From positions 18,206,165 to 18,270,164 of the forward strand of contig NC_067204.1 of assembly GCF_026262505.1 (NCBI RefSeq): 64,000 bases of DNA, in the 5' to 3' direction. The translations under genes and the position numbers were made by a program. The notes under the pieces were generated by a model. It was not told the DNA's origin, ran no database searches, and saw only the letters and a list, made by a program, of their open reading frames with translations. This DNA is from Trichomonas vaginalis G3 (taxonomy: Eukaryota > Parabasalia > Trichomonadida > Trichomonadidae). Positions 20,415-31,481 of this stretch are shown here, piece by piece (position 1 is the first letter of the stretch; each line of letters opens with the position of its first letter).

Positions 20415-20980
20415 TTTAAAAAAAATAAACTATATTCCTCCTTTTAAAATTTTCTATTTTTTTTTGAAAATTTCCATTACAAATAATTATCTATTTACTC
20501 TATAAATCTACTTCGATTTTACTCCAAAGGGCGACAATTTCTCCGGAAATTTTTAAAGAATTGCCAAGTCTGCATCCTTATCATGTTAGAAAATTAATTT
20601 TATAATCTTATTTCTTTTCTTGAGTTTTATATTCATTATTAATAATCAGGATATATACTTCAGACATTGAGAGTATGTTGCTTGATAAGAGATTGCTGAC
20701 CATTCTAGATCAATAAGGAACACAATTGTTTCAGAGCAATCGATTTCAAATTGAATAGGTGCTAAACAATATGATCCTATAGTATCTGAATAAAATACTG
20801 GGATATATATTTACGCTGACTCACATATGAGCGATCTGAAATTTGATGCTATAATAAAGTTGACAAGCTCAGATTTTGAAATAACTATGATAGTAAAAGC
20901 ATCCAGTTTGCATTTTGATATCAAGATTGATACCATCAAAATCCTCAATTTCGAAAAAGTTCATCTTTGAGTATCATTTT
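20415..20980. other. Intergenic between dynamin and the Maverick, 566 bp
   Basis: AT-rich host sequence with a TTTAAAAAAAATAAA 3'-end region after dynamin. Nothing else was recognised up to the Maverick target site GATACA at 20981. Confidence 0.45.
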
Positions 20981-20986
20981 GATACA
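20981..20986. other. Target site duplication, left (GATACA)
   Basis: GATACA immediately before the left TIR is repeated at 44401-44406 immediately after the right TIR. Six bases is the usual length for Maverick/Polinton integrases. Confidence 0.9.
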
Positions 20987-21059
20987 AAAAAAAAAAAAAA
21001 AAAGGTAGTGGGGCCTCCAGGCACTTCGTGCCCTCTAGCCCTGAAGATGTTTAGTATAA
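20987..21059 (+). repeat. Maverick left terminal inverted repeat
   Basis: A poly-A tract is followed by GTGGGGCCTCCAGGCACTTC and continues to TTTAGTATAA. It matches the right end inverted, apart from tract length and one or two bases. Inside is the small hairpin GGCAC-TTC-GTGCC, enclosed by a looser GGGC/GCCC stem. A 12-bp palindrome (TTGTCCGGACAA, 21062-21073) lies just inside. Confidence 0.93.
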
Positions 21060-21261
21060 CTTTGTCCGGACAAGTAAGGGTCTATCGTCGCTACAGGAAA
21101 AGTTACGGGCGTTCCAAGGAAGTATACTTTGAGAAGCCTTTTCTCCATTTTAAAACAAGATAAGACGGTTATTTTACAAAACTGACAACACTTTGACCGA
21201 GTAGTTTTTTGTGCTGAACAAAAAGTGTCATATAAACATCTGTCAAAAACCGTTTTTTACT

Positions 21262-21267
21262 TCACTT
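21262..21267 (+). promoter_or_regulatory. Host-type initiator (TCACTT) before the first element gene
   Basis: TCACTT lies nine bases before the ATG at 21271 and matches the host initiator, unlike the A/T motif in front of most other genes of the element. Confidence 0.5.
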
Positions 21268-21270
21268 AAA

Positions 21271-24200
21271 ATGCCACGTAAGCTACGTAAGAATATACGT
21301 AAGAGGAAGAGAGCATTGAAACATCCAATAGTAAAACCGACACCACAACAACAGTTGCAACAACAAATTATGAATGACCCCACTATGTTGCAACAAATGT
21401 CAAGCAACCCTATGCTTTTAAACCGAGTTATTGGTGCACAGAGTGGAGGTTTAAGAGCGGCACTTTTAGCGAAAATGGCAGGCTATGGTGGAGCTGCAGA
21501 CGGAACAGCTTATAACCCTCAAAGTCAAATGAATTTGAGTTCACTCAAAAATCAAATAACAGATGTCAAAAAGTCAAACATAGACATACAGAAACAAATA
21601 AGTGAAAACGAAAAGAAACTAGAATATGACAGACACAACAAAGAAACTCAATGAGTTAAACGTAGAGAAAAAGAAGAAAGAAGAACAACTGAAAGAACTA
21701 AGTACAGAGGAATATGCGAAAAAAGTGTCAGAAAAAGCAGCAGAAGTAGCAAAAATGGAACAAGATGTTATAAATTTGAAAAACCATACTACTCAATATA
21801 AAGTACTGAAAAATGAAGAAATAAAACAAAAAGCCCTGAAGACATATATGGATAGCGATGAGTATAAAAAAGAAGTTGAAGCAAATGTAAAGGCAGAAAA
21901 ACTTTTACAGTTGCAAAACCAAACCGTACAGTATGAAAACTTAGCACAAAGAAAGTAAAAATAACGACGCAGCCATGCAAAAGGCAATGAAAAGCGCAGA
22001 ATATATAAAAGCTAATAATGACTGGTTAGATGCCCAAGCCAACGCCAAAGCAGCCCAACTTATAGGGTCAATAAGGACAAAAATACAAGCGGATGAAGAC
22101 AGTTCAAATGAAGCTTTAATGAATGCTGACTTTAAGAACGCCTTCGAAGCTCTTCATAGTAAGGTGAAACTAGTGAACGACTTCTCATCTGGAAAGAAAC
22201 TGAAGTCTGAAGGTTTCGACAACGAGTTAAGAGAAGTAGCACAAAATATGACGAAAATAACAGATGCAGCAACGAGACAGGCAGTTCAAAGTGCCTATGA
22301 CGCCGTTAGAGCAACTGTTGTGGAAAGTCAAGAAAAAAAGTTACAACAGACCAAAACAGACCTAGTAAATGCTTTCTTAAGAACGAAAAGTCAGGTAGGA
22401 CATTATGCTGCAGATGGAACATATGTGCCAGCTGGTGGAACTTATATACCACCAAACCCTCCAAGAGAAGCACCTGCACCAGGACTACCTAAAACATTTA
22501 CATCGTCACATGGACACAGACACAGGCATGCACCAAAACCAACAGTTCAAAATCCAGCACAGCAACCAACAGTTCAAAATCCAGCACCACAACCAACAGT
22601 TCAAAACACTGCACAGCAACCAACAGTTCAAAACCCTGCACAGCAACCAACAGTTCAAAACCCTGCACAGCAACCAACAGTTCAAAACACTGCACAGCAA
22701 CAACCACAAACAGAGCAAGGACATAAAAGAAGTAGAGAACAAGGAAACCAAGAATTCTTAAAAATGCTTAAGGAAGACTATGGTTACCCAGATACTCTTG
22801 ACTTTAGTGACAGATATAAAGAAGCTATTAAAAAGTTCAAGGAAGGAAATGCTGACCCGAACCTATTTAGCTTTATGGTTCAGCACCAAATGGGATATAA
22901 TTTCAAACCTGGAAAATACAAGCTCGCTAAGGGATATGATTTAATAGCATATCATCCAAATGACATGACTGAATTTACTCCGAGATATTTGGTGTCAGAG
23001 CTAAATGATAATTCAACTCTCTTCATGAAACGCGTAAAAAATAGAGACGGAACGAAAGAAGAAAGGTTTATGAGTCCGGATGACTTAGATAGGGAACTTT
23101 TTAAAAACGGTCTCGGAATATATGAAATGCCAGCAGATGAGGTACAAGAAACTCCACAGGAAGAAGTTCAGATACAACCAGACATGGAAGAAATAGTTCA
23201 GCAACAACAGCTAGAAGAGCCTGAAGGAAACGAACAAGTTCCTCCTTTGGAAACTAACTTCACAGAACTAGATGAAGATTTGGAACAGCCGAAAAATCTT
23301 GACCCTCAACAAGTGTATGCGGGGAATATGGAATCTTTCCAAGAGTCTAAGAAAAATTCGGCTGACATAGTAGAAGAATATCGAAAAATGTTCGCCGACA
23401 TACAAAAGACTCCAACATCAGATGAAAATATTCAGCATAGAATGGAAGAACTGAAAGAAAGTGTACGCAAATACAACAATCCTTTTTACTTACGACCATA
23501 TAACGTTCAATCTTTGGCTGAACTCGGTGAAAATAAAAGGTTAAATTTCAACAAAACATATAGAAATGAAACATTGTTTAAAGTTCATTCAGAACCTAAC
23601 CAATATGGAAACAAACCTACTTTTGTTTCTGCAGACTATGGAACTACAATGAGATGGGGTCATAAAGCTAATCCGGATAGGTGGTTCATAAACTTACAAC
23701 CACAATTCCAAGAAGTTGTAGACGCAATGGAAGTGAATGGTGAACCAGATATAGCTGGTATTTTCAGCGCGGCTTTAATGCCATTGAAAGATATGAAACA
23801 TGCAGATATTTTGGACCAGTATGAAATGAACATGGCTGATGGAAATATAACGCCTGACGTTCTAGAACATTTATCTCAAAGAACTACACAGAACCATAGA
23901 GATGGTATATTTGGTGAAGAGTTTAGAAAGAAAGTTAGGGAGAGAGAAGGAAGAGAACCTATTGTACATGACCTTGCAAACGAAAGTTTACAAAATGTCA
24001 TAAAAACTTACTTTGCAGACAATGAACCGAGAAGGGATGAATATTTAAGAAAACTCAAATGGACAGTACCAAATGAAATGTTAGTATTGAAAAACATGTT
24101 CCTTGACAAAATAAAACCAACTACAGAAATAAATGACGCAAGACTGAAACATTGGGTAAAAGCTTTCCCATTCACAAAAGATATTATTGGTAACATGGAA

Positions 24201-24500
24201 AGAAAACCAGAATGGCTACAAAAACATATATTTGGAAACGAGCTTATTCCATATGGACAAGCTCTGTTTGAAGAGCTTGAACCGGAAACTCAGGAAAGAG
24301 TCATGCAAACAATACGCGAAGACTCAAATACAAACTATGACAAAATCTTTCTAGGATATAGGTTACCTGAGATGGGCGACCAGAGCCCAAAGGCAAAAAG
24401 GACATGGGAAATTTACAACATACTAGGTGAACATGAGGCAAAGATGCAACAACTTGAAGCAGGGCAAGTTACCAAAAGCGACACCAAAGAAGAAGAGTAG
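21271..24500 (+). pseudogene. Maverick long coiled-coil, Gln/Pro-rich gene region
   Basis: Part of the Maverick fossil. The region opens with a very basic stretch (MPRKLRKNIRKRKRALKHP) and Gln-rich segments, then Lys/Glu-rich coiled-coil sequence. Its largest open part (21975-24500) encodes 841 residues with coiled coil, several QPTVQNPAQ units near 22540-22700 and a mixed helical C-terminal half. I recognise no enzyme motif. The position before the capsid gene suggests a virion or scaffold protein. The region is broken. Confidence 0.7.
22540..22700 (+). repeat. Tandem 30-bp coding repeat (QPTVQNPA)
   Basis: About five to six units of CAACCAACAGTTCAAAA with small variants lie within the long Maverick gene. 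Confidence 0.85.
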
Positions 24501-24658
24501 AACAAAGTGAAAGTAGTGAAAAAGTAACTTCATCTAGTGAAAGTAGTGGCAATGAAGGAAAAAGAAGAGTTAAAAACTCAGTCAGGAAGAAAGTAAAGCT
24601 TGGTCCGAAACAATTATGACAAATAAATCCAACTATTCTATATTTTTACCCATATGAA

Positions 24659-26265
24659 ATGTACGCCGCTCAGAATATAACGCCAACAGTTTTGGATGCC
24701 ATGAACGGAAATGTTTCCGAATGGTATAACGAATGCGACAATGCCATTAGAAGGTCAGAAATAGTTCCTGGAACTTACGAATATACAACTGCTGTTTCTT
24801 ATGGAAACGTAGGTGAGTTTGGAGAAGGTTCTTCAACAACAGTAGATATTGCTTGCGACAGGTTTCATATTATTTCTATTGACAACTCATTCTTATACGT
24901 GAACAAGACATTGAAATAAAACCTTCTGCCAAGTTGTCTGACAAGAAAGGTTGCAATGGAATTTTCTATGTCGGATACCAATATGCTCCAGAAGTTTTCA
25001 TGGGATATAAGATATATTCTAACTCTGACTTAGTTCAAACAGTAACATGGGCAAACTATGAATGGTTCGCTTTGAGAAACTCAGTACAACCACAAGCTAG
25101 AGAACAAACAGACCAGTATGCAACTATTGAGAAAATAAGAAGACTTGACCCTAACGTTCCAGGAGTTTATGTTAACCTTTCTGGACAAACTGCAGCAGCA
25201 GTAACCAAAGTAAAACTGAAACTTAGAGTTCCTTGTCATCTTTCCTCATCTTCAGGTTTTTAAGATACTTGCCAAACTGGGCAGGAAAAATTTCTATCGA
25301 ACTTACTCCAAGCAAAAATAACTTAGTCATTGCACCAACACAAGACCCATTCACTATTACAGACGTAAAGGGAACAAATCAAACATCATTCGCCGAATTT
25401 TGCAAAGACAAAGTTGACTTAGACTTTGGTTTTCTCAAACTTCAACAATGAAGTAAACTATTATTTCAATGCTGCTGGAACTGCTTGGGACCCAGTTAAG
25501 TTTACATGCGAAAAATTTGAATGCAAGAGAATAGAAAGCAGACTTGCAGTCTATATGTTGGACCCAGATATTTCAAATGCTTTAGCTGCCAAATATATTG
25601 CAGTTCCACTTATGTTCCCTATACACCAAATATCTGTCAAAGACTTTGCAGGTGAAGTTGGAAACCAAAGTGCTGACCCAGGTGCAAGAACAGATATTGC
25701 TTTAACAACTGCAATGAAACATGCAGATACTATGTTTGTACTGTTCAGACGAACTATAAATGACTATTCTTGTTTCTACAACCCCGGTATTAAATATCAT
25801 ATAAACATAGATGGCAAATATTATCCAAGAGAAGAATATTCTACAGTTGAGGATATGAGGTCATACAACTTGACATTAGATGCTATGAACTTTAACAACA
25901 ACTTCACAACAACCATTAACCCTGAAATGCAAAGTTCTATTATGCCATATGTGAAAGTATGGACTCATACAGGAGGTCAAAAAACTCAATATACAAATGG
26001 AGACCGTTCAAACTTTTGGCTTGGCATTCCATTTGCTGACTCAGAAGACTTTATGGGTGGTATTTCAACTGTTGGTACTGTACAAATACAATATACTGGT
26101 GACAGAGACGGTCCAGATGAACTGAGAGCAAAGAAGTTTACAAAACCAATAGCACTTTTCACGGAAGATGCTCTTTTGAAGATTCGTTCGATGAAACCTG
26201 CTGGGGCTCCTCAGATTGGCATAACGACAGCTTCCATCGAGCAGATTTTGGCAGCAGGTCAGTAA
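24659..26265 (+). pseudogene. Maverick major capsid protein region (double jelly-roll)
   Basis: Part of the Maverick fossil. The length (about 530 codons) and content fit the double jelly-roll major capsid protein of Mavericks/Polintons. The region opens with MYAAQNITPTVLDAMNG, and an element-typical segment (ESRLAVYMLDPDISNALA, then AVPLMFPIHQISVKDFAG) lies in the middle. It lies beside the minor capsid gene, as in other Mavericks. The region is broken. The assignment comes from pattern and context. A capsid profile search on the separate open parts would test it. Confidence 0.75.
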
Positions 26266-26578
26266 GTTGTTCTTGAACTGACTTCTCTCCGTCAAATATT
26301 GACAGTACGCCAGTTTTGACATAATATTGTATTATAAACTTTTCTTTAGTAATATCGGTCAGTTTTGAAGTTATATTTTTGTCTGCTTCAAGAACTTTCA
26401 CCATTTCAGTTATACCAACTTTCTTTGCTTTATGAAAATATTTTGGTTCAGCAAAGACTGCTATTCTATAACATTTACCATTGTTTGTATAAAGAACTAT
26501 TCTGTCAATGTATTTGTATTGTTTGTGTGTGTAAACTTTGTTCTGCTTCAATTCGAAGAGATACTCGAATACGTCCAT
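26159..26578 (-). CDS. Maverick small minus-strand gene, unknown
   Basis: The open frame encodes 139 residues (MDVFEYLFELKQNKVYTHKQ...). It overlaps the end of the capsid gene by about 107 bases on the opposite strand. Its start lies only 19 bp from the start of the divergent gene at 26598, sharing the A/T promoter motif, which supports it as real. The last 30 codons are antisense to the capsid gene and unusual in composition. Function unknown. Confidence 0.55.
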   Translation of the reverse strand: MDVFEYLFELKQNKVYTHKQYKYIDRIVLYTNNGKCYRIAVFAEPKYFHKAKKVGITEMVKVLEADKNITSKLTDITKEKFIIQYYVKTGVLSIFDGEKSVQEQLTDLLPKSARWKLSLCQSEEPQQVSSNESSKEHLP

Positions 26579-26597
26579 CTTTTTATTCTAAGTAAAA
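26579..26597. promoter_or_regulatory. Shared divergent promoter motif (TTTTATTCTAAGTAAAA)
   Basis: This near-palindrome fills the 19 bp between two divergent start codons (minus ATG ending at 26578 and plus ATG at 26598). The same motif recurs at 41666-41683 and, in one orientation, before many other genes of the element. Confidence 0.6.
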
Positions 26598-27178
26598 ATG
26601 TCATTTCCGAAAAATAGAAGCGTGAGTGTTTCAAAAGGTTTAATGGCGGTGGCAGATGTGAAGTTAAATTCACCAACTCAAACAAACAGTCAAAGTGTTA
26701 TTGTCAATGTCAAAGACAGAGATGTTGAAGTGGGGAAACCATACGAAGACGAAGATGGTATAACAATTGTTCCTGTAAAAGAACCAACATATCCTGAAGT
26801 TAGCAGAGACTTAAGTTCTGTTGCAGATATTCGAAATGACTACCAACAACTTAAAGACAAACTTCAAACTCAGGAGAAGATTTGTCAAGCTTTAGGTATA
26901 ATGTTTAAACTTGGTCGAACACAACCCTGTAAAAGTGAACTCATTATGTCATTGCACCTCATGAAGTTTTGAAAGAACTATTGAAACTTTTGACAGAGGC
27001 AGACGATATAAACATCAAAGAAATAGAACCCGACATTAGTTGCTGTGGTGTTTCATATAATGCCATTGACAAGATATACGTTATGAAAGGAGGTGAAACG
27101 TTGAACTTAAAGTATAGTTTCCCAGACGTCATAAAAATATTTGACGACCACAACATTTCATTAAAATTTATTTGCTAA
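26598..27178 (+). pseudogene. Maverick small gene region between the capsid genes, unknown
   Basis: Part of the Maverick fossil. The region encodes a product of roughly 190 residues opening MSFPKNRSVSVSKGLMAVAD, with a charged, helical middle (LKDKLQTQEKICQALG). It sits between the two capsid genes, a typical position for a small virion protein. It is broken, and I see no known motif. Confidence 0.5.
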
Positions 27179-27182
27179 GTAA

Positions 27183-27980
27183 ATGGCAGAAGACATAATG
27201 GTTTATACTATTACGACTAAAAACCCTGAGTCATATAATTCTATAACAACAAACTTACAAAGTCCTCAAGGACGGTATTGTAAACTAACTTTAAACACAA
27301 TGACGACTAAAGCCTGTTTTGCTCTTTTGACACCAGAAGACTTATTTTTTGTGAATGGTAAAAAATACTCCTTTGAAGATACTTACTCAGATATACCACC
27401 AACAGGTTTTGTTGACTTATTTAATACTTTAAGTACGGGTGTAACATGTGCTGCAACTAGAGCAGGTTTCATTATGTTTGGATGTCCGACTGAGTTTACT
27501 ATAAACGATATGAGCTATAATACAAAACTTATTTCTGGTTTTTACTACCAACAGTTTCCTATAACAGGAAAAGGTGTCATACAAGGTTTGTCTATTCCAT
27601 TGACATTAAGCACACCAATCTTATATATTGTTTCAAACTTAGGTTCAAAGTGTTATTCGAATGTCGACAGAAACTATTATGACCAAAAGATACTTATGCG
27701 TATAAACAATACTTTCTCTGCTGGTTTGCCTATTGTTCATTCGAATGCAGAATTTTCAACCTTAGTGAACTCAAACACTTTGGCAAGTATAACGTTGACA
27801 TTAGTTGACGCAAACTTTGTTCCTGTAAAACTTTTATGTCCTATGTATTTGTCAATGACGGCAGAAAGTTTCGAATTGGAAGATGCAACTGGTGAAAGTA
27901 TTGTATTACAAGAACAACTTCAACAACAAATAGCTCAAGAACAACAAATGCAACAAATGCAACAACAAAGTCAAGAATAA
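27183..27980 (+). CDS. Maverick minor capsid (penton-type) protein
   Basis: Open frame of 265 residues (MAEDIMVYTITTKNPESYNS...). It is rich in beta-strand-forming segments (GRYCKLTLNTMTTKACFALL, GFIMFGCPTEFTIND, ASITLTLVDANFVPVKLL), with a Gln-rich tail (QQQIAQEQQMQQMQQ). Size, composition and its place after the major capsid gene fit the single jelly-roll penton protein of Mavericks. The ATG is preceded by CTAAGTAAATG, close to the element's promoter motif. It looks whole. Confidence 0.75.
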   Translation: MAEDIMVYTITTKNPESYNSITTNLQSPQGRYCKLTLNTMTTKACFALLTPEDLFFVNGKKYSFEDTYSDIPPTGFVDLFNTLSTGVTCAATRAGFIMFGCPTEFTINDMSYNTKLISGFYYQQFPITGKGVIQGLSIPLTLSTPILYIVSNLGSKCYSNVDRNYYDQKILMRINNTFSAGLPIVHSNAEFSTLVNSNTLASITLTLVDANFVPVKLLCPMYLSMTAESFELEDATGESIVLQEQLQQQIAQEQQMQQMQQQSQE

Positions 27981-28008
27981 AAAAAAATATTTTTTTATTT
28001 TTATAAAA
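27981..28008. promoter_or_regulatory. A/T palindromic spacer (AAAAATATTTTT)
   Basis: AAAAAAAATATTTTTTTATT directly follows the penton stop and leads into TTTTTATAAAAATG. The same block recurs at about 29250 and 29645. It may combine a terminator with the next promoter. Confidence 0.45.
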
Positions 28009-29250
28009 ATGTACAGAATAGATGTTTCAGATTTTATGACTTCCAAGCATTTCAGAAATATGTGTCCATTTAGAGACTATAACAAAGCAGTCGAGAATTT
28101 GAAACGTTTAGTCATTTATGTCGACTCTGCCCCAGAATGTTATGTTATGAAAGAATGGGATGTAGTCTTTAACAAACCTAAAGCAACAATAGTGTCTGAA
28201 CAAGAATGTAGACAGAAACTTAAGAAAATAAAAGTCGTACAAGTTGGCATGAAGATGTTAGATGCTTGGATATCTTATTGTCAAAGTTAGAAGATTTTTC
28301 AGTTCGAGGTATAAAGTTCTATACACCTTCTCCAAACTTCTATTCTATCTTCACTGGATATAAATATGAACAAGTAGAATGGAAAAAATATTATAGAAGC
28401 TTGGTTAGACCATGTCAAAGAAATTATATGCAATGGAACGAAAGAGTCTATGAGTATATCTTATGTTGGTTTGCAAACATCTTAAACATCCAAGTGCTAA
28501 AAATGAAACTGCTCTCATTATAATTGGAAAACAAGGGAACTGGTAAGAACACATTCTTTACAGATATCTTATGCAAACTGTTAGAGGGCTATTCGAACCC
28601 GAATATGACAAACTTAGAAAACATCTGTGGTAAATTTAACTCCTCAATAGAGAATATGAAACTTATAGTTTGCAATGAACTTCAAAGTATAGATACAACA
28701 AAAGTTTTAAACTCAGATGCTTTGAAGAGTCTTATAACAGACAAAGTTGGAGTTGTTGAAAGAAAGTATAAAGACCAAAGAGTTTGTGAAAATGTTGCAA
28801 ACTTCATTATGGTTTCAAACAATGCTGTTCCGATGAAGTTAGAAAGTTCTGACAGAAGATATGTAGTTGTCAGAACGTCAGATTCTCATATGCAAGATAC
28901 AGAATATTTTGACGACTTAGCAGAAACTTTGACATCTGACTTTTACAACCACTTGTTCTCATATTTTTATGACATTAGATATTTCAAAGTTCAATCCAAG
29001 ACAAATTCCACATACCGAAGAGAGACAAACATTGTTAGAAGCAAACAAGAGTGTATATGAACTGTTCATAGATGAAACTGACTTTGAGTGTTTAGATGAA
29101 AGGTCATTGTACGATTCGTATAAACAATATTGTCAAGAATATGGTTATATGACAGCGTCTAAACGAACATCTCTTGGCAATGTCAAAAGTCTTTTAGACG
29201 TACAGAATGGTGTATTATACAAAGAAAAATTTTTTATGAGTAAATTTTAA
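28009..29250 (+). pseudogene. Maverick SF3 helicase (D5-like) region
   Basis: Part of the Maverick fossil. A Walker A-like NKGTGKNTFF near 28530, a Walker B-like LIVCNELQSID and a following FIMVSNNAVP (sensor-type) are typical of superfamily 3 helicases of the D5/primase-helicase group. The C-terminal part (YDSYKQYCQEYGY...) matches the helical tail of these proteins. It would unwind DNA during replication of the element. The region is broken. Confidence 0.8.
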
Positions 29251-29279
29251 AAAAAATATTTTTTTATCCGATAGAAAAG

Positions 29280-30110
29280 ATGACAGAAAATTAACTTTTT
29301 ACATAGCGCCAGACCCTTCTTGCCCACATCTTTTTAAGCCACAATATATAGACAGAGAACTAAATAGAGAAAGCGAAATTCTACAAAACAGAAGAAAGCG
29401 AAATTCTACAAACAGAAGAAAACATATAGAGACCTAGATAACGAAAATGGATATGCGCTATTCTGGTTAGATTGTCCTTATGAAATGTATGAAAAAAAGG
29501 CTTTATATGAAGAATATAGAAAATATTGTCATGAAAACAATATAAGACCAAGCTCTAGAGAAAAATTCTATGTGGTATATAAAACATCTTTCGAAGTTCG
29601 GAATGGCAAATATATAAAGAAATAATTTTTCTAAGTTTATTTTTTCAAAAAAATATTTTTTTATCCGATAGAAAAGATGACGAAATTCATCTCAGTAAAC
29701 AAGTACATGTCAGGACTTAAAGAAGAACTAGACCCATTCACATATTTGAATGTTTACTTCTACCATTTTGAAAAGTCTTCATTCAGCAAAGTTTGGAACA
29801 TCGAACCAGTTAAGTTTGCTATTGTGACTAAAAATGGTGCGAAATTTTGAAGACTTAGACATAGAAGGTTTGTTAGCAGTCAAAGAAAGTTTTGACAGAA
29901 GGTTTCAAACCTTAAAGAAGGCAAAGCATACAAACTTGTTATACCTTATGAACCAAAGAAAGCAGACGACTATGAATATTATGAGTCTAAAGTTGTAGAA
30001 GTTCAAGGTAAATTGGGTAAAAAGATTTAGAGTCTAAGCCAGTGTTTACTCCTAAAGAGGAAGAGAACATTGACATTGACCCAGAAATGTTCAAAAATAA
30101 AATTTTATTT
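29280..30110 (+). pseudogene. Maverick small gene remnants after the helicase
   Basis: Part of the Maverick fossil. The left part (to about 29624) contains a segment (YEEYRKYCHENNIRPSSREK) similar to the tail of the SF3 helicase just upstream, so it looks like a partial duplication. The right part, from 29677, is a separate small gene (MTKFISVNKYMSGLKEELD...) of unknown function. Both begin after the same leader (TTTTTTTATCCGATAGAAAA). The region is broken. Confidence 0.5.
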
Positions 30111-30114
30111 TTTA

Positions 30115-30562
30115 CATGTCAAATTTTTTTTCTCTGGAACTGGTTCAGGTTCTTTCTTCTCTTCTTCTACTTTCTTTTCTTTCTTCTTCTTTTCTGGTTG
30201 GAGTTATGTCAAATTTCTCCGAAACCATATTTATGTAAAAGTTCTTTGTCCTTTAATAGCTCATCTATTCTGTTTTCTATTTCATCTTCAAGAACAGCGC
30301 ATGTGTCTTCTTTGCATTCTAAGAACTTTTGTTGGACTTCATCTTTCCAATCGGTGTCATCTCTGTCAACAAGTCTGTCATTGACAAATTTTAAGACAAG
30401 ACTAGCTCTGCTTAATGTTTATGGTTCTTGTCATATTCCCAGAAACAGAAACTTTAGAACAAATTCACCTTTCTTGTTTACACTATGTAAGATTTTATGG
30501 TCGACAGATGTTTTGCTGTCAAAAAGTTTGTCTCGAATATAGATAGCGAAATCGCTAGACAT
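30115..30562 (-). pseudogene. Maverick minus-strand Lys/Glu-rich small gene region
   Basis: Part of the Maverick fossil. The opening reads MSSDFAIYIRDKLFDSKTS, and the end is a charged tail (KKKEKKVEEEKKEPEPVPEK). The product would be about 150 residues. Function unknown. The region is broken. Confidence 0.45.
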
Positions 30563-30598
30563 TTTCTAAAAGATAAAAATTTTAATTTTTCTAAAAAT

Positions 30599-31481
30599 AT
30601 GTTAGAAAAAAAGTTTGCTGACATTGACAAGAAATTTGAGAATGTTTTAAACAAGAACAAGAGGAAGTTAGAAAATGCTCAGATAAAACCCATACATGAC
30701 AAGTTCTTATTTGCTCAGAATGTATAACAGGTCTAATTGCACCACCTGGGTCGGGTAAGACTTTCACTTATCTTAAAATGGCTGCCACAACAACAAGAAC
30801 TAGATGAGAAGAACCCATTCTATGAGTTAGTAGTCATTTGTAGTACTTCTGGTCAATTTGACCAAACCGTCAATTCGTTCAAAGATATTATAAAGAAGTC
30901 TAAGTTAGTATGTATAAAAGACTCTGAGTTGTTTAGATTGGATAAAGAAGTACCAAAGAAGAGTTTTGAAGTATAATGCTATAAATGAGTATATAAATTT
31001 CTAAGTTTAAAGACCCAAATGAGGAAATGCAGAGAATATTTAGAAAGAAAACACTTCAGAAACAAAAACAGAAAGAGATAGATATACATTTCGAAGAAAT
31101 TGCAATCTTACGATTGGAAGACATACCCTCATAGGTGTCTTCTTATACTTAGATGACTTTGCTTCTCATCCTTTGCTTAAGAATAGAGAACAAGATATGT
31201 GTCGAATTCTTAAGAAAGCTCAGACACTTTAACATCTCAGTTGTCATTTGTGTACAGACACAAAGAGTTTAAGTAAGGATGTAAAGAGAATACTTACTGA
31301 CATTGTACTTTTCCCCGGATTGTCCGAAGACGATTTCATGGAACTTATGAAAGAGTCCATGGCAGGAAGTTTGACAGACATGAACTATGGGAGAAGTACA
31401 AAGTCATACAAGACCCTCATACTTCTTTCAGAATTCATATCTACGCAAAACAAAGTTCAAATTGTAAAAAGTCAAGCGTAA
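30599..31481 (+). pseudogene. Maverick genome-packaging ATPase region (A32/FtsK-type)
   Basis: Part of the Maverick fossil. After a helical start, the P-loop APPGSGKTFTYLK appears near 30740. A Walker B-type FLYLDDFASHP lies near 31140, and HFNISVVICVQT with a following segment (ILTDIVLFPGLSEDDFMELM) is characteristic of the packaging ATPases of Mavericks and large DNA viruses. It would pump DNA into the capsid. The region is broken. Confidence 0.8.
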
